A stretch of DNA of 64,000 nucleotides. Source: Microbacterium terregens. GTDB lineage: Bacteria > Pseudomonadota > Alphaproteobacteria > Sphingomonadales > Sphingomonadaceae. Made by a program: the position numbers and the translations under genes. Shown here piece after piece: positions 1 through 8,072 of the stretch (the stretch's first letter is position 1; every line of letters starts with the position of its first letter). The DNA lies in assembly GCF_027922045.1 (NCBI RefSeq), contig NZ_BSEX01000001.1:362219-426218 (forward strand), given 5' to 3'. The notes beneath the pieces are model-generated. The model saw only the letters and a list, made by a program, of their open reading frames with translations. It was not told where the DNA came from and did no database searches.

Positions 1-28
1 AGATCTTGTGCGGGTCGGCCTCGGCCAT
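1..28 (-). CDS. Start of a minus-strand gene cut by the window edge, possibly cobT
   Basis: Only nine codons are present, reading MAEADPHKI from an ATG at 28. A GGAGG ribosome binding site lies just upstream, so the start looks real. In many alphaproteobacteria the gene after cobS on the same strand is cobT, the third cobaltochelatase-type subunit, and the position fits that. Nine residues are too few to confirm it, so the cobT idea rests on context alone. Confidence 0.35.
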
Positions 29-80
29 CGCGCGCCTCCACGTGGGTGGACCAATGAGTTAGTCCACCCCCACCCCGGGT

Positions 81-1085
81 TCAACCCTTCTTCGCCACGC
101 TTTCCGGCAGGTCCTTGCCGAACACGCGCTGGTAATATTCCGCCACCAGCCCGCGCTCCGCTTCGTCGCACTTGTTGAGGAACGACAGGCGGAAGGCGAA
201 GCCCACGTCCTTGAAGATCAGCGCGTTCTGCGCCCAGGTGATGACGGTGCGCGGGCTCATCACGGTCGAAATGTCGCCGTTGATGAAGCCGCGGCGGGTG
301 AGCTCGGCCACCCGGACCATCTTCTGCACCGTCTCCTTGCCGCCGGCCTGGTCGTACTCGCCCGACTTGGCGAGCACGATGTTCGCCTCGGTCTCGGCCG
401 GCAGGTAGTTGAGCGTCACCACGATGTTCCAGCGGTCCATCTGGCCCTGGTTGATCTGCTGCGTGCCGTGATACAGCCCGCTGGTGTCGCCCAGGCCCAC
501 CGTGTTGGCGGTCGCGAACAGGCGGAAATACGGGTTCGGGCGGATGACGCGGTTCTGGTCGAGCAGCGTCAGCTTGCCCTCGGTCTCCAGCACGCGCTGG
601 ATCACGAACATCACGTCCGGGCGGCCGGCGTCATATTCGTCGAACACCAGCGCCGTGGGGGTCTGCAGCGCCCAGGGCAGCAGGCCCTCGCGGAATTCAG
701 TGACCTGCTGACCGTCCTTCAGCACGATCGCGTCGCGGCCGATCAGGTCGATGCGGCTGATGTGCGCGTCCAGGTTGATGCGGATCGACGGCCAGTTCAG
801 CCGCGCCGCCACCTGCTCGATGTGGGTCGACTTGCCGGTGCCGTGATAGCCCTGCACCATCACGCGGCGGTTGTAGGCAAAGCCCGCCAGGATCGCGAGC
901 GTCGTGTCCGGATCGAACACATAGGCCGGATCGGCGTCCGGCACGCGTTCGTCGGCGATGCTGAAGGCGGGCACCTTCATGTCGGTGTCGATGCCGAACA
1001 CCTCGCGCACCTCCACGGTGCGGTCCGGTGCGTCGAGGACGGTGGTTTCGCTGCGGTCGAGCTGGAGGTCGGAGGTGCTGGTCAT
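81..1085 (-). CDS. cobS: Cobaltochelatase subunit CobS (AAA+ ATPase)
   Basis: 334-residue MoxR-type AAA+ ATPase, full length for CobS. A Walker A motif GYHGTGKST lies at residues 79-87 and a Walker B LVFDE at 146-150, followed by the conserved stretch around [16 protein letters not shown]. In the aerobic cobalamin pathway CobS works with CobT to drive CobN insertion of cobalt into hydrogenobyrinic acid diamide. CobS/CobT-like pairs also occur in bacteria without that pathway, and no other cob gene is visible here, so the actual target is open. The next gene starts 53 bases downstream on the same strand. Confidence 0.9.
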   Translation of the reverse strand: MTSTSDLQLDRSETTVLDAPDRTVEVREVFGIDTDMKVPAFSIADERVPDADPAYVFDPDTTLAILAGFAYNRRVMVQGYHGTGKSTHIEQVAARLNWPSIRINLDAHISRIDLIGRDAIVLKDGQQVTEFREGLLPWALQTPTALVFDEYDAGRPDVMFVIQRVLETEGKLTLLDQNRVIRPNPYFRLFATANTVGLGDTSGLYHGTQQINQGQMDRWNIVVTLNYLPAETEANIVLAKSGEYDQAGGKETVQKMVRVAELTRRGFINGDISTVMSPRTVITWAQNALIFKDVGFAFRLSFLNKCDEAERGLVAEYYQRVFGKDLPESVAKKG

Positions 1086-1143
1086 GAAAGCCTTTCGTGC
1101 CCTTCGCCGGGGCTTGGGCCCGCTTTAGGACGAACGCGGGGCC

Positions 1144-1830
1144 TTACTCAACGGCCACCTTGTCCGGCAGGGCGAAGAGAGTGACGAACCGCTCCGCGAC
1201 CGCACGGTTCCCTTCGACGCGCAGCATTCCCGCCTTCTCGGCTGCAGCCAGCGGCATGCCACCGTAGATCACCGGCAGGAAGGCGGACGGCGTGCCCGCC
1301 AGCACCGCCTCCACGCCGTCGATCGGCCCGCGCGCCACCTTCAGCTCCCCCTGCTCCAGCCGCGCCTCGAACGTCTCCTCGCCCGTACGAATGCCGACCG
1401 TCGCCTGCCACTCGCCCACCCGCTCGGGCACCAGCAGCATACGCAGCGACAGCAGCAGCGACACGGGCGAGAACGGCAGGCTCGGGTCGTGCGCCGGGGA
1501 GCGCAGCGCCCAGCGCGCCAGCGCCAGGATCACCGGCTCGCTCTCCCGTCCCCAGGCGGTCAACTCATAGACCTGCACGTTGGCGGGCGACGGCAGCTTG
1601 GTGCGCCGGACGATCCCCGATCGCTCCAGCGAAGCGAGTCGCTGCGTCAGCACATTGGCGCTCAGCCCCGGCAACCCGCTGCGCAGCTCGCCGAACCGCC
1701 GCGCCGCCAGCAACAGCTCGCGCATGATCAACAGCGCCCAGCGTTCGCCGACGAACTCCATCCCCAACGCCGCGCCACAGGCGTCGTCGTACCACCGCTT
1801 TTCCGCATTGGTTATTTTTAGTGACTCCAT
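1144..1830 (-). CDS. HxlR-family transcriptional regulator with SCP2-like C-terminal domain
   Basis: 228 residues from the ATG at 1830; a TTG nine bases upstream is the alternative and neither has a clear ribosome binding site. Residues about 10-105 form the HxlR winged helix (FGELRSGLPGLSANVLTQRL, then the wing region). Cys18 (YDDACGAALGM) sits where many HxlR proteins carry a redox- or electrophile-sensing cysteine. Residues about 120-228 resemble a sterol-carrier/SCP2-like ligand domain often fused to this HTH. It is divergent from the VOC/GST run and probably regulates it in response to a small reactive compound; the inducer is not evident. Confidence 0.8.
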   Translation of the reverse strand: MESLKITNAEKRWYDDACGAALGMEFVGERWALLIMRELLLAARRFGELRSGLPGLSANVLTQRLASLERSGIVRRTKLPSPANVQVYELTAWGRESEPVILALARWALRSPAHDPSLPFSPVSLLLSLRMLLVPERVGEWQATVGIRTGEETFEARLEQGELKVARGPIDGVEAVLAGTPSAFLPVIYGGMPLAAAEKAGMLRVEGNRAVAERFVTLFALPDKVAVE

Positions 1831-1891
1831 AGTTGTCAAAGATAAGTGCGGCAGGCATGCTGGTCAAACAACGAGTCGGAGAGGATGCAGC

Positions 1892-2320
1892 ATGCCCCGC
1901 GCGATCTTCGTGAACCTGCCGGTCGCCGACGTGGCCAGGGCCACCGCCTTCTACGAAGCGATCGGCTTCGAAAAGAACCCGACCTTCTGCAACGAACAGG
2001 CCTCGGCCATGGTCTGGTCGGACAGCATCTACGTCATGCTGCTCGACCATGGCTTCTACCGGACCTTCACGAACAAGGAGATCATCGAGGCGCGCACGCA
2101 CAGCGGCGCCCTGCTCGCCCTCTCCTTCGACAGCCGGGCGGAGGTCGACGCGATCACCCGGGCCGCGATCGCCGCCGGAGGCAAGGAGATGCACGAGCCC
2201 GAGGATCTCGGCTTCATGTACAGCCGCGCCTTCGACGATCCCGACGGCCATGGCTGGGGCCCGTTCGCCATGGACATGGCGGCCGCAACCGCCACCCACG
2301 CCCAGCCGGCAGAGGCGTGA
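1892..2320 (+). CDS. VOC-family (glyoxalase/bleomycin-resistance fold) protein
   Basis: 142 residues. The first half begins IFVNLPVADVARATAFYEA, the typical beta-alpha start of a VOC domain, and the C-terminal half ends with DPDGHGWGPFAMD. VOC proteins bind or transform small molecules, often with a metal held by His/Glu residues. The residue at the first ligand position here is Asn, so this copy may be a non-metal binder. It is first in a run of seven plus-strand genes with almost no gaps. Substrate unknown. Confidence 0.8.
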   Translation: MPRAIFVNLPVADVARATAFYEAIGFEKNPTFCNEQASAMVWSDSIYVMLLDHGFYRTFTNKEIIEARTHSGALLALSFDSRAEVDAITRAAIAAGGKEMHEPEDLGFMYSRAFDDPDGHGWGPFAMDMAAATATHAQPAEA

Positions 2321-2321
2321 C

Positions 2322-2552
2322 ATGTCCTTCCAGGCCTATCTCGACACGATCGAGCGCAACACCGGCAAGACGCCTGCGGACTTCCGCGCGCTCGCGGCGT
2401 CCCGCGGCCTCACCCGCGAAGGCGGCATCGCGCCGGGGGTGAAGGCAACCGAGGTCACCGACTGGCTGAAGGCCGATTTCGGTCTGGGTCACGGCCACGC
2501 GATGGCGATCTACGCCCTGCTGAAGGGCATGAAGAAGGAGGGAGACGCATGA
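2322..2552 (+). CDS. DUF4287 domain protein
   Basis: 76-residue cytosolic protein starting MSFQAYLDTIERNTGKTP. This matches the DUF4287 pattern (conserved N-terminal helix, then GVKATEVTDWLKADFGLGHGHAMA). Proteins of this family are often found next to AHSA1/SRPBCC and VOC genes, as here, but the function is unknown. It begins one base after the preceding stop codon and its own stop overlaps the next start (ATGA), so it is translationally coupled within the run. Confidence 0.75.
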   Translation: MSFQAYLDTIERNTGKTPADFRALAASRGLTREGGIAPGVKATEVTDWLKADFGLGHGHAMAIYALLKGMKKEGDA

Positions 2553-3238
2553 CCCCGCCCGTGATCACCGCCTATGACTGGGTCCCCGATTTCGCGCGCG
2601 GCTTGGTGCGCGACCTGCCAGTGCGCTGGGCGCTGGAGGAGACCGGGCGGCCCTACACCGTTCGATACCTGCCGCAGGAAAGCCAGAAGGATCCCGCCCA
2701 CCGCGCGCTCCAGCCGTTCGGGCAGGTGCCGACCTATGAGGACGGCGATCTGGTGCTGTTCGAATCCGGCGCGATCGTGCTGCACATTGCTGAGAGCGGC
2801 AGCGGCCTGCTCCCCGCCGAACCCGCGGCGCGCGCCCGCGCGATCCAGTGGATGTTCGCCGCGCTCAACAGCGTCGAGCTGCCGATCGCCGACTTCGGCA
2901 TGGCCTCGCTGTTCGAGCGCGACATGCCCTGGGCGAAGGACCGGCTGCCGGTGGTGCGCGCCCGTGTGCAGGACCGGCTCGAAGACCTCGCCGCACGGCT
3001 GGGGAAGTCCACCTGGCTCGACAGCGATTTCTCCGCCGGGGACCTGATGATGGTCTGCACGCTTCGCCAGTTGCGCGGCAGCGGCTTGGTCGAGGCGCAT
3101 CCGGCGCTCGCCGCCTATGTCGAGCGCGGGGAGGCGCGGCCCGCGTTCGGACGCGCGCTCGACGCGCAGCGGAAGGGCTTCACCGGGCATCCGCCGGAAT
3201 CTGCGGCGATGCTCGCGATGCAGGGAGAGGACGCATGA
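2549..3238 (+). CDS. Glutathione S-transferase family protein
   Basis: 229 residues with a thioredoxin-like N-terminal domain (about 5-88) and an all-alpha C-terminal domain (about 95-205). The conserved FGQVPTYEDGDLVLFESGAI segment carries the cis-proline before the beta strand and the Glu-Ser pair that holds the gamma-glutamyl part of glutathione. No catalytic Ser, Tyr or Cys can be assigned with confidence. It overlaps both neighbours by four bases and likely conjugates or reduces the same class of reactive compound handled by the run. Confidence 0.85.
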   Translation: MTPPVITAYDWVPDFARGLVRDLPVRWALEETGRPYTVRYLPQESQKDPAHRALQPFGQVPTYEDGDLVLFESGAIVLHIAESGSGLLPAEPAARARAIQWMFAALNSVELPIADFGMASLFERDMPWAKDRLPVVRARVQDRLEDLAARLGKSTWLDSDFSAGDLMMVCTLRQLRGSGLVEAHPALAAYVERGEARPAFGRALDAQRKGFTGHPPESAAMLAMQGEDA

Positions 3239-3948
3239 CCTTCATCCAGGGCTTCGTCACCGCGGTGCCTACCGCCAATCGCGACGTCTATCGCGACCAC
3301 GCGGCCCAGGCGCTACCCCTGTTCAAGGAGTTCGGCGCGCGCCGGATGGTCGAGGCCTGGGGCGACGACGTGCCCGACGGCACGGTCACCGACTTCCGGG
3401 GCGCAGTGCAGGCAAAGGACGGCGAGACCGTCGTATTCAGCTGGATCGAATATGCCGATCAGGCCGCCTATGATGCCGCGCTTCAGGCCATGATGGACGA
3501 CCCGCGCATGGAGGACATGGCCGAAATGCCGTTCGACGGCAGCCGCATGATCTTCGCCGGTTTCGACCCGCTGGTCGACGAGGGTCCCGGCGGCACCACC
3601 GGCTATGTCGACGGCTTCCTGATCCCTGTGGCACCCGACCAGAAGGACGCCTTCTTCGACCTGGCGCGCCGGGCGGCGCCGGTCTTCCTCGAACATGGCG
3701 CCACTCGCGTGGTGGAGGCCTGGGGCGACGACCTGCCCGACGGCAAGGTCACCGACTTCAACCGCGCGACCAAGGTCACGGACGGCGAAAAGGTGGTGTT
3801 CGCCTGGATCGAATGGCCGTCGAAGGAGGTGCGCGACGCCGGCCAGGCCAAGGTGATGGCCGATGCCCGCATGCAGGACCCCGGCACCGTGCCGTTCGAC
3901 GGCAAGCGCATGATCTTCGGCGGCTTCCTCCCCATCCTCGACCAATAG
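3235..3948 (+). CDS. Tandem DUF1428 protein (two fused copies)
   Basis: 237 residues made of two homologous halves, about 1-116 and 122-237. Each contains the same landmarks in the same order: GF, then GA with R..VEAWGDD.PDG..TDF, then a W-I-E strand, then a PFDG.RMIF.GF ending. DUF1428 (ferredoxin-like dimeric alpha/beta barrel, related to YciI-type proteins) is normally a single domain of about 115-120 residues that pairs with itself, so this gene appears to encode the dimer in one chain. The ATG overlaps the stop of the GST gene. Function unknown. Confidence 0.85.
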   Translation: MTFIQGFVTAVPTANRDVYRDHAAQALPLFKEFGARRMVEAWGDDVPDGTVTDFRGAVQAKDGETVVFSWIEYADQAAYDAALQAMMDDPRMEDMAEMPFDGSRMIFAGFDPLVDEGPGGTTGYVDGFLIPVAPDQKDAFFDLARRAAPVFLEHGATRVVEAWGDDLPDGKVTDFNRATKVTDGEKVVFAWIEWPSKEVRDAGQAKVMADARMQDPGTVPFDGKRMIFGGFLPILDQ

Positions 3949-3957
3949 GAGCATCCC

Positions 3958-4740
3958 ATGCGCAATCCGCACGGCTTTCCGATCTGGTACGAACTGCTCA
4001 CCCCCGATCCCGATGCCGCGACCAGCTTCTATGAAGCGGTGATCGGCTGGAGCGTGGGTGCGCCCATGTCCGATGCGATGGACTATCGCCTGATCGACAC
4101 CGGCCAGGGACAGGTCGGCGGCATGATGCGCCTGGCGCCCGAGTTGGAAGCCGGCGGCGCCCGTCCCGGCTGGCTGTTCTACGTCGGGGTGGACGACGTC
4201 GATGCGACCGTCGCCAGAATCCAGGCGCTCGGCGGCAGCGTCCACGTCGCGCCGCAGACGATGGAGGGCGTCGGCCGCTTCTCCCTGGTGGCCGACCCGC
4301 AGGGCATCCCCTTCTACGTGATGCGCGGCGAAATGGACGAGGCGAGCCATGCCTGGGAGGCGAACGGCCCGGGCAAGTGCGGCTGGAACGAGCTGACCAC
4401 GCCCGACCAAGCCGGCGCCCTCGCCTTCTATGCCGAGGTGTTCGGCTGGGCCTATCCCGATCGCATGCCGATGGGCGACATGGGCGACTATGTCTTCGTC
4501 GAGGCGGGCGGCGAGACGATCGGCGCGATCATGCAGCGCCCTGCCGATGCCCCGCCCGGCGGGTGGCAATTCTACTTCCGCGCCGCCGACATCGACGCGG
4601 CCGCGGCCGCAGTGGTGGCGTCCGGCGGCACCGTCGACATGGGGCCGATGGACGTGCCCGGCGACGAGCGCATCATCGTCGCCACCGATCCCCATGGTGC
4701 CCAGTTCGGCGTCGTCGCCGCGGCCAAGGCTACGCCATGA
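3958..4740 (+). CDS. Double VOC-domain protein
   Basis: 260 residues with two VOC domains, about 1-122 and 132-258. Each opens with a strand and an F-Y-E/A-V-x-GW helix (WYELLTPDPDAATSFYEAV and WNELTTPDQAGALAFYAEV). This two-domain form is common in actinobacterial and proteobacterial 'hydroxylase-like' VOC proteins that sit beside reactive-compound defence genes. It starts nine bases after the DUF1428 gene. Its last codon overlaps the next gene start (ATGA). The substrate cannot be inferred. Confidence 0.85.
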   Translation: MRNPHGFPIWYELLTPDPDAATSFYEAVIGWSVGAPMSDAMDYRLIDTGQGQVGGMMRLAPELEAGGARPGWLFYVGVDDVDATVARIQALGGSVHVAPQTMEGVGRFSLVADPQGIPFYVMRGEMDEASHAWEANGPGKCGWNELTTPDQAGALAFYAEVFGWAYPDRMPMGDMGDYVFVEAGGETIGAIMQRPADAPPGGWQFYFRAADIDAAAAAVVASGGTVDMGPMDVPGDERIIVATDPHGAQFGVVAAAKATP

Positions 4741-5231
4741 GCACCCCGGCGAAGGTCGTCGCCTGCCTCTGGTACGACGGCTGCGCGGAGGAGGCCGCCC
4801 GCTTCTACGTCGACAGCTTCGACGACAGCCGCATCACCGACATCCACCGTGCCACCACCGACTGGCCGGCGGGCAAGGCGGGCGACGTGCTGACGGTCGG
4901 CTTCACCATCGCCGGCAACGCCTTTCTCGCGCTCAACGGCGGGCCGGGCGTCGCCTTTACCGACGCGATCTCCTTCCAGCTGATGACCGAGGATCAGGCC
5001 CAGACCGATCGCTATTGGGACGCCATCACCCAGGGCGGCGGCACGGAGATCGCCTGCAGCTGGTGCCGCGACCGCTGGGGTGTGCGCTGGCAGATCGTCC
5101 CGCGTGCCCTGGTCGACGGCCTAGCCGATCCCGATCCGGCGGCCGCCGCCCGCGTGATGCAGGCGATGATGGGCATGGTGAAGATCGACATCGCCGCGAT
5201 CGAAGCGGCGCGACGCGGAGACGCCGTATGA
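4737..5231 (+). CDS. PhnB-type VOC protein (3-demethylubiquinone methyltransferase-like fold)
   Basis: 164 residues of the PhnB/YjdN-like VOC subgroup. It has the LWYDGCAEEAARFYVDSF opening, a central FQLMTEDQ strand and the family's WGVRWQIVP signature near residue 120. The '3-demethylubiquinone methyltransferase' name used for this family is an old misnomer and does not imply quinone chemistry. It overlaps its neighbours by four bases on each side, supporting a single transcript. Confidence 0.8.
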   Translation: MSTPAKVVACLWYDGCAEEAARFYVDSFDDSRITDIHRATTDWPAGKAGDVLTVGFTIAGNAFLALNGGPGVAFTDAISFQLMTEDQAQTDRYWDAITQGGGTEIACSWCRDRWGVRWQIVPRALVDGLADPDPAAAARVMQAMMGMVKIDIAAIEAARRGDAV

Positions 5232-5701
5232 ATCACGAACTCGTCATCGAGCGCCTCCTCGACGCGCCCGTCACCGCCATCTGGCAGGCATGGCGCGAGC
5301 ATCTGGAGGAATGGTGGTGTCCGCTGCCGTGGCGCACCGAGCTCCACGTCCTGGAACTTCAAGCCGGCGGCCGCTTCGCGACGACGATGATCAGCCCGGA
5401 GGGCGAGCGTCACGACGACGAAAGCGTGATCCTGGAAGCCATCCCTCAGCAGCGCGTCGTGTTCACCAACGCGTTCGCCCCCGGCTGGCGCCCCCAGGCG
5501 GGCGTGCCCTTCCCCTTCGTCGGGCTGTTCGAGTTCACGCCCGAAGGCACGGGCACCCGCTACCGCGCGGCCGCCCGCCACTGGACGGCAGAGGACTGCG
5601 AGACGCACCGCGCGATGGGCTTCGAGGACGGCTGGCTTGCCGTCGCGGCGCAACTGGAGGCGGTCGCCCGCCGGCTTGCCGGATTGCCGGCAAAGCCATG
5701 A
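5228..5701 (+). CDS. SRPBCC (AHSA1-like) domain protein
   Basis: 157 residues with the START-like AHSA1 pattern: LVIERLLDAPVTAIWQAWRE at the N terminus, a WWCP.PWRTE loop, then G-x-F-E-F strand and a C-terminal helix HRAMGFEDGWLAVAAQLEA. The fold forms a hydrophobic ligand cavity. It is the last gene of the run and its ATG overlaps the previous stop. It faces the DnaJ-like gene, with nine bases between the stop codons. Confidence 0.8.
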   Translation: MNHELVIERLLDAPVTAIWQAWREHLEEWWCPLPWRTELHVLELQAGGRFATTMISPEGERHDDESVILEAIPQQRVVFTNAFAPGWRPQAGVPFPFVGLFEFTPEGTGTRYRAAARHWTAEDCETHRAMGFEDGWLAVAAQLEAVARRLAGLPAKP

Positions 5702-5710
5702 GCCGCGCCG

Positions 5711-6316
5711 TCAGGCGAACGCCGCCGATCCCTTGAGCTGCTGATAGGCGGCGATGACCTTCTGCAGCGCCCCTTCATGGCTGCGGTCGCCGCCGTTCCG
5801 GTCCGGATGATACTGCCGCACCAGCTCGCTGTAGCGCTTGCGCAGCGCCGTGCGGTCGGCATCGACCTCCAACCCCATGACCTTCAGTGCGGATCGGTCG
5901 CCCGGCGTCAGCGGCCGCCCGTCCTTGCGCTCGGCACGGACGTTGGCCTTGAACTTCGCCCCGATCGCGTCGAGCGGATCGGCGAAGTCCGCCCAGCGCG
6001 GGCCGCGATCGCCGCCTGCGCTCGCAAAGGCACGCGTCTCCCGCTCCCAGCCGGCATAGGGCCGCTGGGCGTCGTGGATCTCCTCCACGGTCATGCCGGC
6101 GAAGTAGTTATAGCCGGCGTTGAACTGGCGGACATGGTCCAGGCAGAACCAGCGATAGCCGGATGGGCGGTCGCTACCCTGCGGCGCACCCTCCAGCGGC
6201 GGTGCGCGAAACTCGCCCGCCTCGACGCACCCCGGTGCCTCACAGGCTCGCCCGCTTTCCACCCGACCATGGAACCGCGTGTTCGGCCGGTCCTTCCCGA
6301 TCTTCTCGCGTGCCAC
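5711..6316 (-). CDS. DnaJ-domain protein with N-terminal Cys-rich region
   Basis: 201 residues from a GTG at 6316 with an AGGGAG ribosome binding site; the ATG just upstream is out of frame. The J domain is C-terminal (about 140-200) with the HPD tripeptide at 170-172, so the protein can stimulate DnaK. The N-terminal half has C25-x4-C30 and C58-x2-H61, a possible zinc site, and tryptophan-rich helices. In many alphaproteobacteria this J protein lies directly between bolA and cobS; here cobS is about 4.6 kb away. It is divergent from bolA. Confidence 0.85.
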   Translation of the reverse strand: MAREKIGKDRPNTRFHGRVESGRACEAPGCVEAGEFRAPPLEGAPQGSDRPSGYRWFCLDHVRQFNAGYNYFAGMTVEEIHDAQRPYAGWERETRAFASAGGDRGPRWADFADPLDAIGAKFKANVRAERKDGRPLTPGDRSALKVMGLEVDADRTALRKRYSELVRQYHPDRNGGDRSHEGALQKVIAAYQQLKGSAAFA

Positions 6317-6351
6317 GCGACTCCCTCATGCAAACCAACTATATAGGCGCG

Positions 6352-6636
6352 ATGCAGACCACCGCCACCGGCCCCATCGCCTCCGAAATCACCGCTCGCC
6401 TCACGCAGGCGCTTGCCCCGACGCATCTCGAAGTCATCAACGACAGCGGGCGCCATGCCGGCCACAGCGGCGACAACGGCACCGGCGAATCCCACTTCAC
6501 CGTCGTCGTCGAAAGCGGGGCCTTTGCGGGCCGCTCGCGCGTTGAGCGCCAGCGGATGGTGAACCAGGCCCTGTCCGACCTGCTCATAGACCGCGTCCAC
6601 GCGCTGGCAATCCGGGCCCGCGCTCCAGGAGAGTAG
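6352..6636 (+). CDS. bolA: BolA-family protein
   Basis: 94 residues from the ATG at 6352; an in-frame ATG at 6328 would add eight residues not typical of the family. It shows the BolA pattern SEITARLTQALAPTHLEVINDS followed by a His-rich turn (GRHAGHSGDNG) and SHFTVVVESGAFAG. The class II KH-like fold binds [2Fe-2S] clusters with monothiol glutaredoxins and affects iron homeostasis and cell shape. It is divergent from the DnaJ-like gene with only about 35 bases between starts, so the two share a promoter region. Confidence 0.85.
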   Translation: MQTTATGPIASEITARLTQALAPTHLEVINDSGRHAGHSGDNGTGESHFTVVVESGAFAGRSRVERQRMVNQALSDLLIDRVHALAIRARAPGE

Positions 6637-6641
6637 CGCCG

Positions 6642-7349
6642 ATGTCGTACAATCTTTGGTACTGGCCTGAGATCCAGGGTCGCGGCGAGTTCGTGCGCCT
6701 GGCGCTGGAAGCGGCCGGTATCGAATATTGTGACTGCGCCCGCGAACGCGGCACCCAGGCGCTGGTCGAGGACATGGCCCGCTACACCCAGCGCCCGCCC
6801 TTCGCCCCGCCCTATCTCGAGCTCCAGGGTTTCGTGATCGGGCAGACCGCGAACATCCTGCTTTATCTGGGCGAGCGTCACGACCTGGCGCCCTCGCGCC
6901 TTTCCGACCGGCTCTGGCTCCACCAGCTCCAGCTCACGATCGCAGACATGGTGGCGGAGGTGCACAACATCCACCATCCCGTCGCCATGGGCGAATATTA
7001 CGAGGACCAGAAGGCGGAGGCGCTCCGCGCCGCCGAGCAGTTCCGGGCCGAGCGCATCCCGAAGTTCCTGGCGCATTTCGACGGCGCGGCACAGGCGAAC
7101 CCCGGCGAATGGCTGATCGACCATCGCTGGACCTATGCCGACACCTCGCTGTTCCAGCTGATCGAGGGGCTGCGCTACATGTTCCCGCGGCGCATGGCGG
7201 CGATCGAGCATGACTATCCCGCGCTGCTCAAGATCCATGGCCTCGTCCGCTCCCTGCCGGGCGTCGCCGCCTATCTTGCGAGCGATCGACGCCTGTCGTT
7301 CAACGAGGACGGCATCTTCCGCCACTATCCCGAACTCGATGGCGCGTGA
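6642..7349 (+). CDS. Glutathione S-transferase
   Basis: 235 residues. The N-terminal thioredoxin-like domain starts YNLWYWPEIQGRGEFVRLAL, with a Tyr near residue 7 and an Arg in the position used by Alpha/Mu/Sigma-like enzymes. The C-terminal helical domain spans about 90-215 and includes LIDHRWTYADTSLFQLIEG with the N-capping aspartate of the core. A CCAGGAGAG ribosome binding site is located upstream. It follows bolA by five bases on the same strand and may be co-transcribed. Substrate unknown. Confidence 0.85.
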   Translation: MSYNLWYWPEIQGRGEFVRLALEAAGIEYCDCARERGTQALVEDMARYTQRPPFAPPYLELQGFVIGQTANILLYLGERHDLAPSRLSDRLWLHQLQLTIADMVAEVHNIHHPVAMGEYYEDQKAEALRAAEQFRAERIPKFLAHFDGAAQANPGEWLIDHRWTYADTSLFQLIEGLRYMFPRRMAAIEHDYPALLKIHGLVRSLPGVAAYLASDRRLSFNEDGIFRHYPELDGA

Positions 7350-7409
7350 TCCCGGCCGGGCCCGGCCGAGTTGCGCCGGTCGCACACCCCAAGTAAAGCC
7401 GCGCCGCTC

Positions 7410-8072
7410 ATGACCGATCCGCTCATTCTCGCCGTCCCCAAGGGGCGCATCCTCGAAGAGGCGCTGCCGCTGCTGGCGGCCGTCGGCATCGTGCCGGAAC
7501 CCGCCTTTTCCGACGAAGGCAGCCGCGCGCTGCGCTTCCGCACCAACACGCCCGCCGTGGACCTGATCCGCGTGCGCGCGTTCGACGTCGCGACCTTCGT
7601 CGCGCACGGCGCCGCCCAGCTCGGCATCGTCGGCTCCGACGTGCTTGCCGAGTTCGAATATTCGGAGCTCTACGCGCCGGTCGATCTCGGCATCGGCCAT
7701 TGCCGCATCTCGGTCGCCGAACCCGCCGGCATGGCCGAGCACGATGATCCGCGCGGCTGGAGCCATGTCCGCGTCGCCACCAAATATCCGCACGTCACCC
7801 GCCAGCACTTCGCCCGCCGCGGCGTGCAGGCGGAGTGCGTGAAGCTCAACGGCGCGATGGAGCTCGCCCCGGTGCTCGGCCTCGCGCCGCGCATCGTCGA
7901 CCTCGTCTCCTCGGGCCGTACGCTCAAGGAAAACGGCTTGGTCGAGGTCGAGGTGATCGCCGAGGTCAGCTCGCGCCTCGTCGCCAACCGCGCCGCCTTC
8001 AAGACCCGGCCCGACGTGGTGCCGCTGGTGGACGCGTTCCGCCGTGCGGTGATGGAGAAGACCGCATGCTGA
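7410..8072 (+). CDS. hisG: ATP phosphoribosyltransferase, short form
   Basis: 220 residues, the short HisG class that lacks the C-terminal allosteric domain and depends on HisZ. It condenses ATP with PRPP, the first step of histidine synthesis. Visible motifs are the N-terminal [14 protein letters not shown], the central GIVGSDVL and the PRPP-binding [14 protein letters not shown]. No hisZ is in the window. The stop overlaps the hisD start region by seven bases, so the two are one operon. Confidence 0.95.
   Translation: MTDPLILAVPKGRILEEALPLLAAVGIVPEPAFSDEGSRALRFRTNTPAVDLIRVRAFDVATFVAHGAAQLGIVGSDVLAEFEYSELYAPVDLGIGHCRISVAEPAGMAEHDDPRGWSHVRVATKYPHVTRQHFARRGVQAECVKLNGAMELAPVLGLAPRIVDLVSSGRTLKENGLVEVEVIAEVSSRLVANRAAFKTRPDVVPLVDAFRRAVMEKTAC

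Noticed and set aside
7835..8065. N-terminal extension of HisD
   Set aside because: This stretch is hisG coding sequence in another frame; the ATG at 8066 gives the standard HisD terminus.
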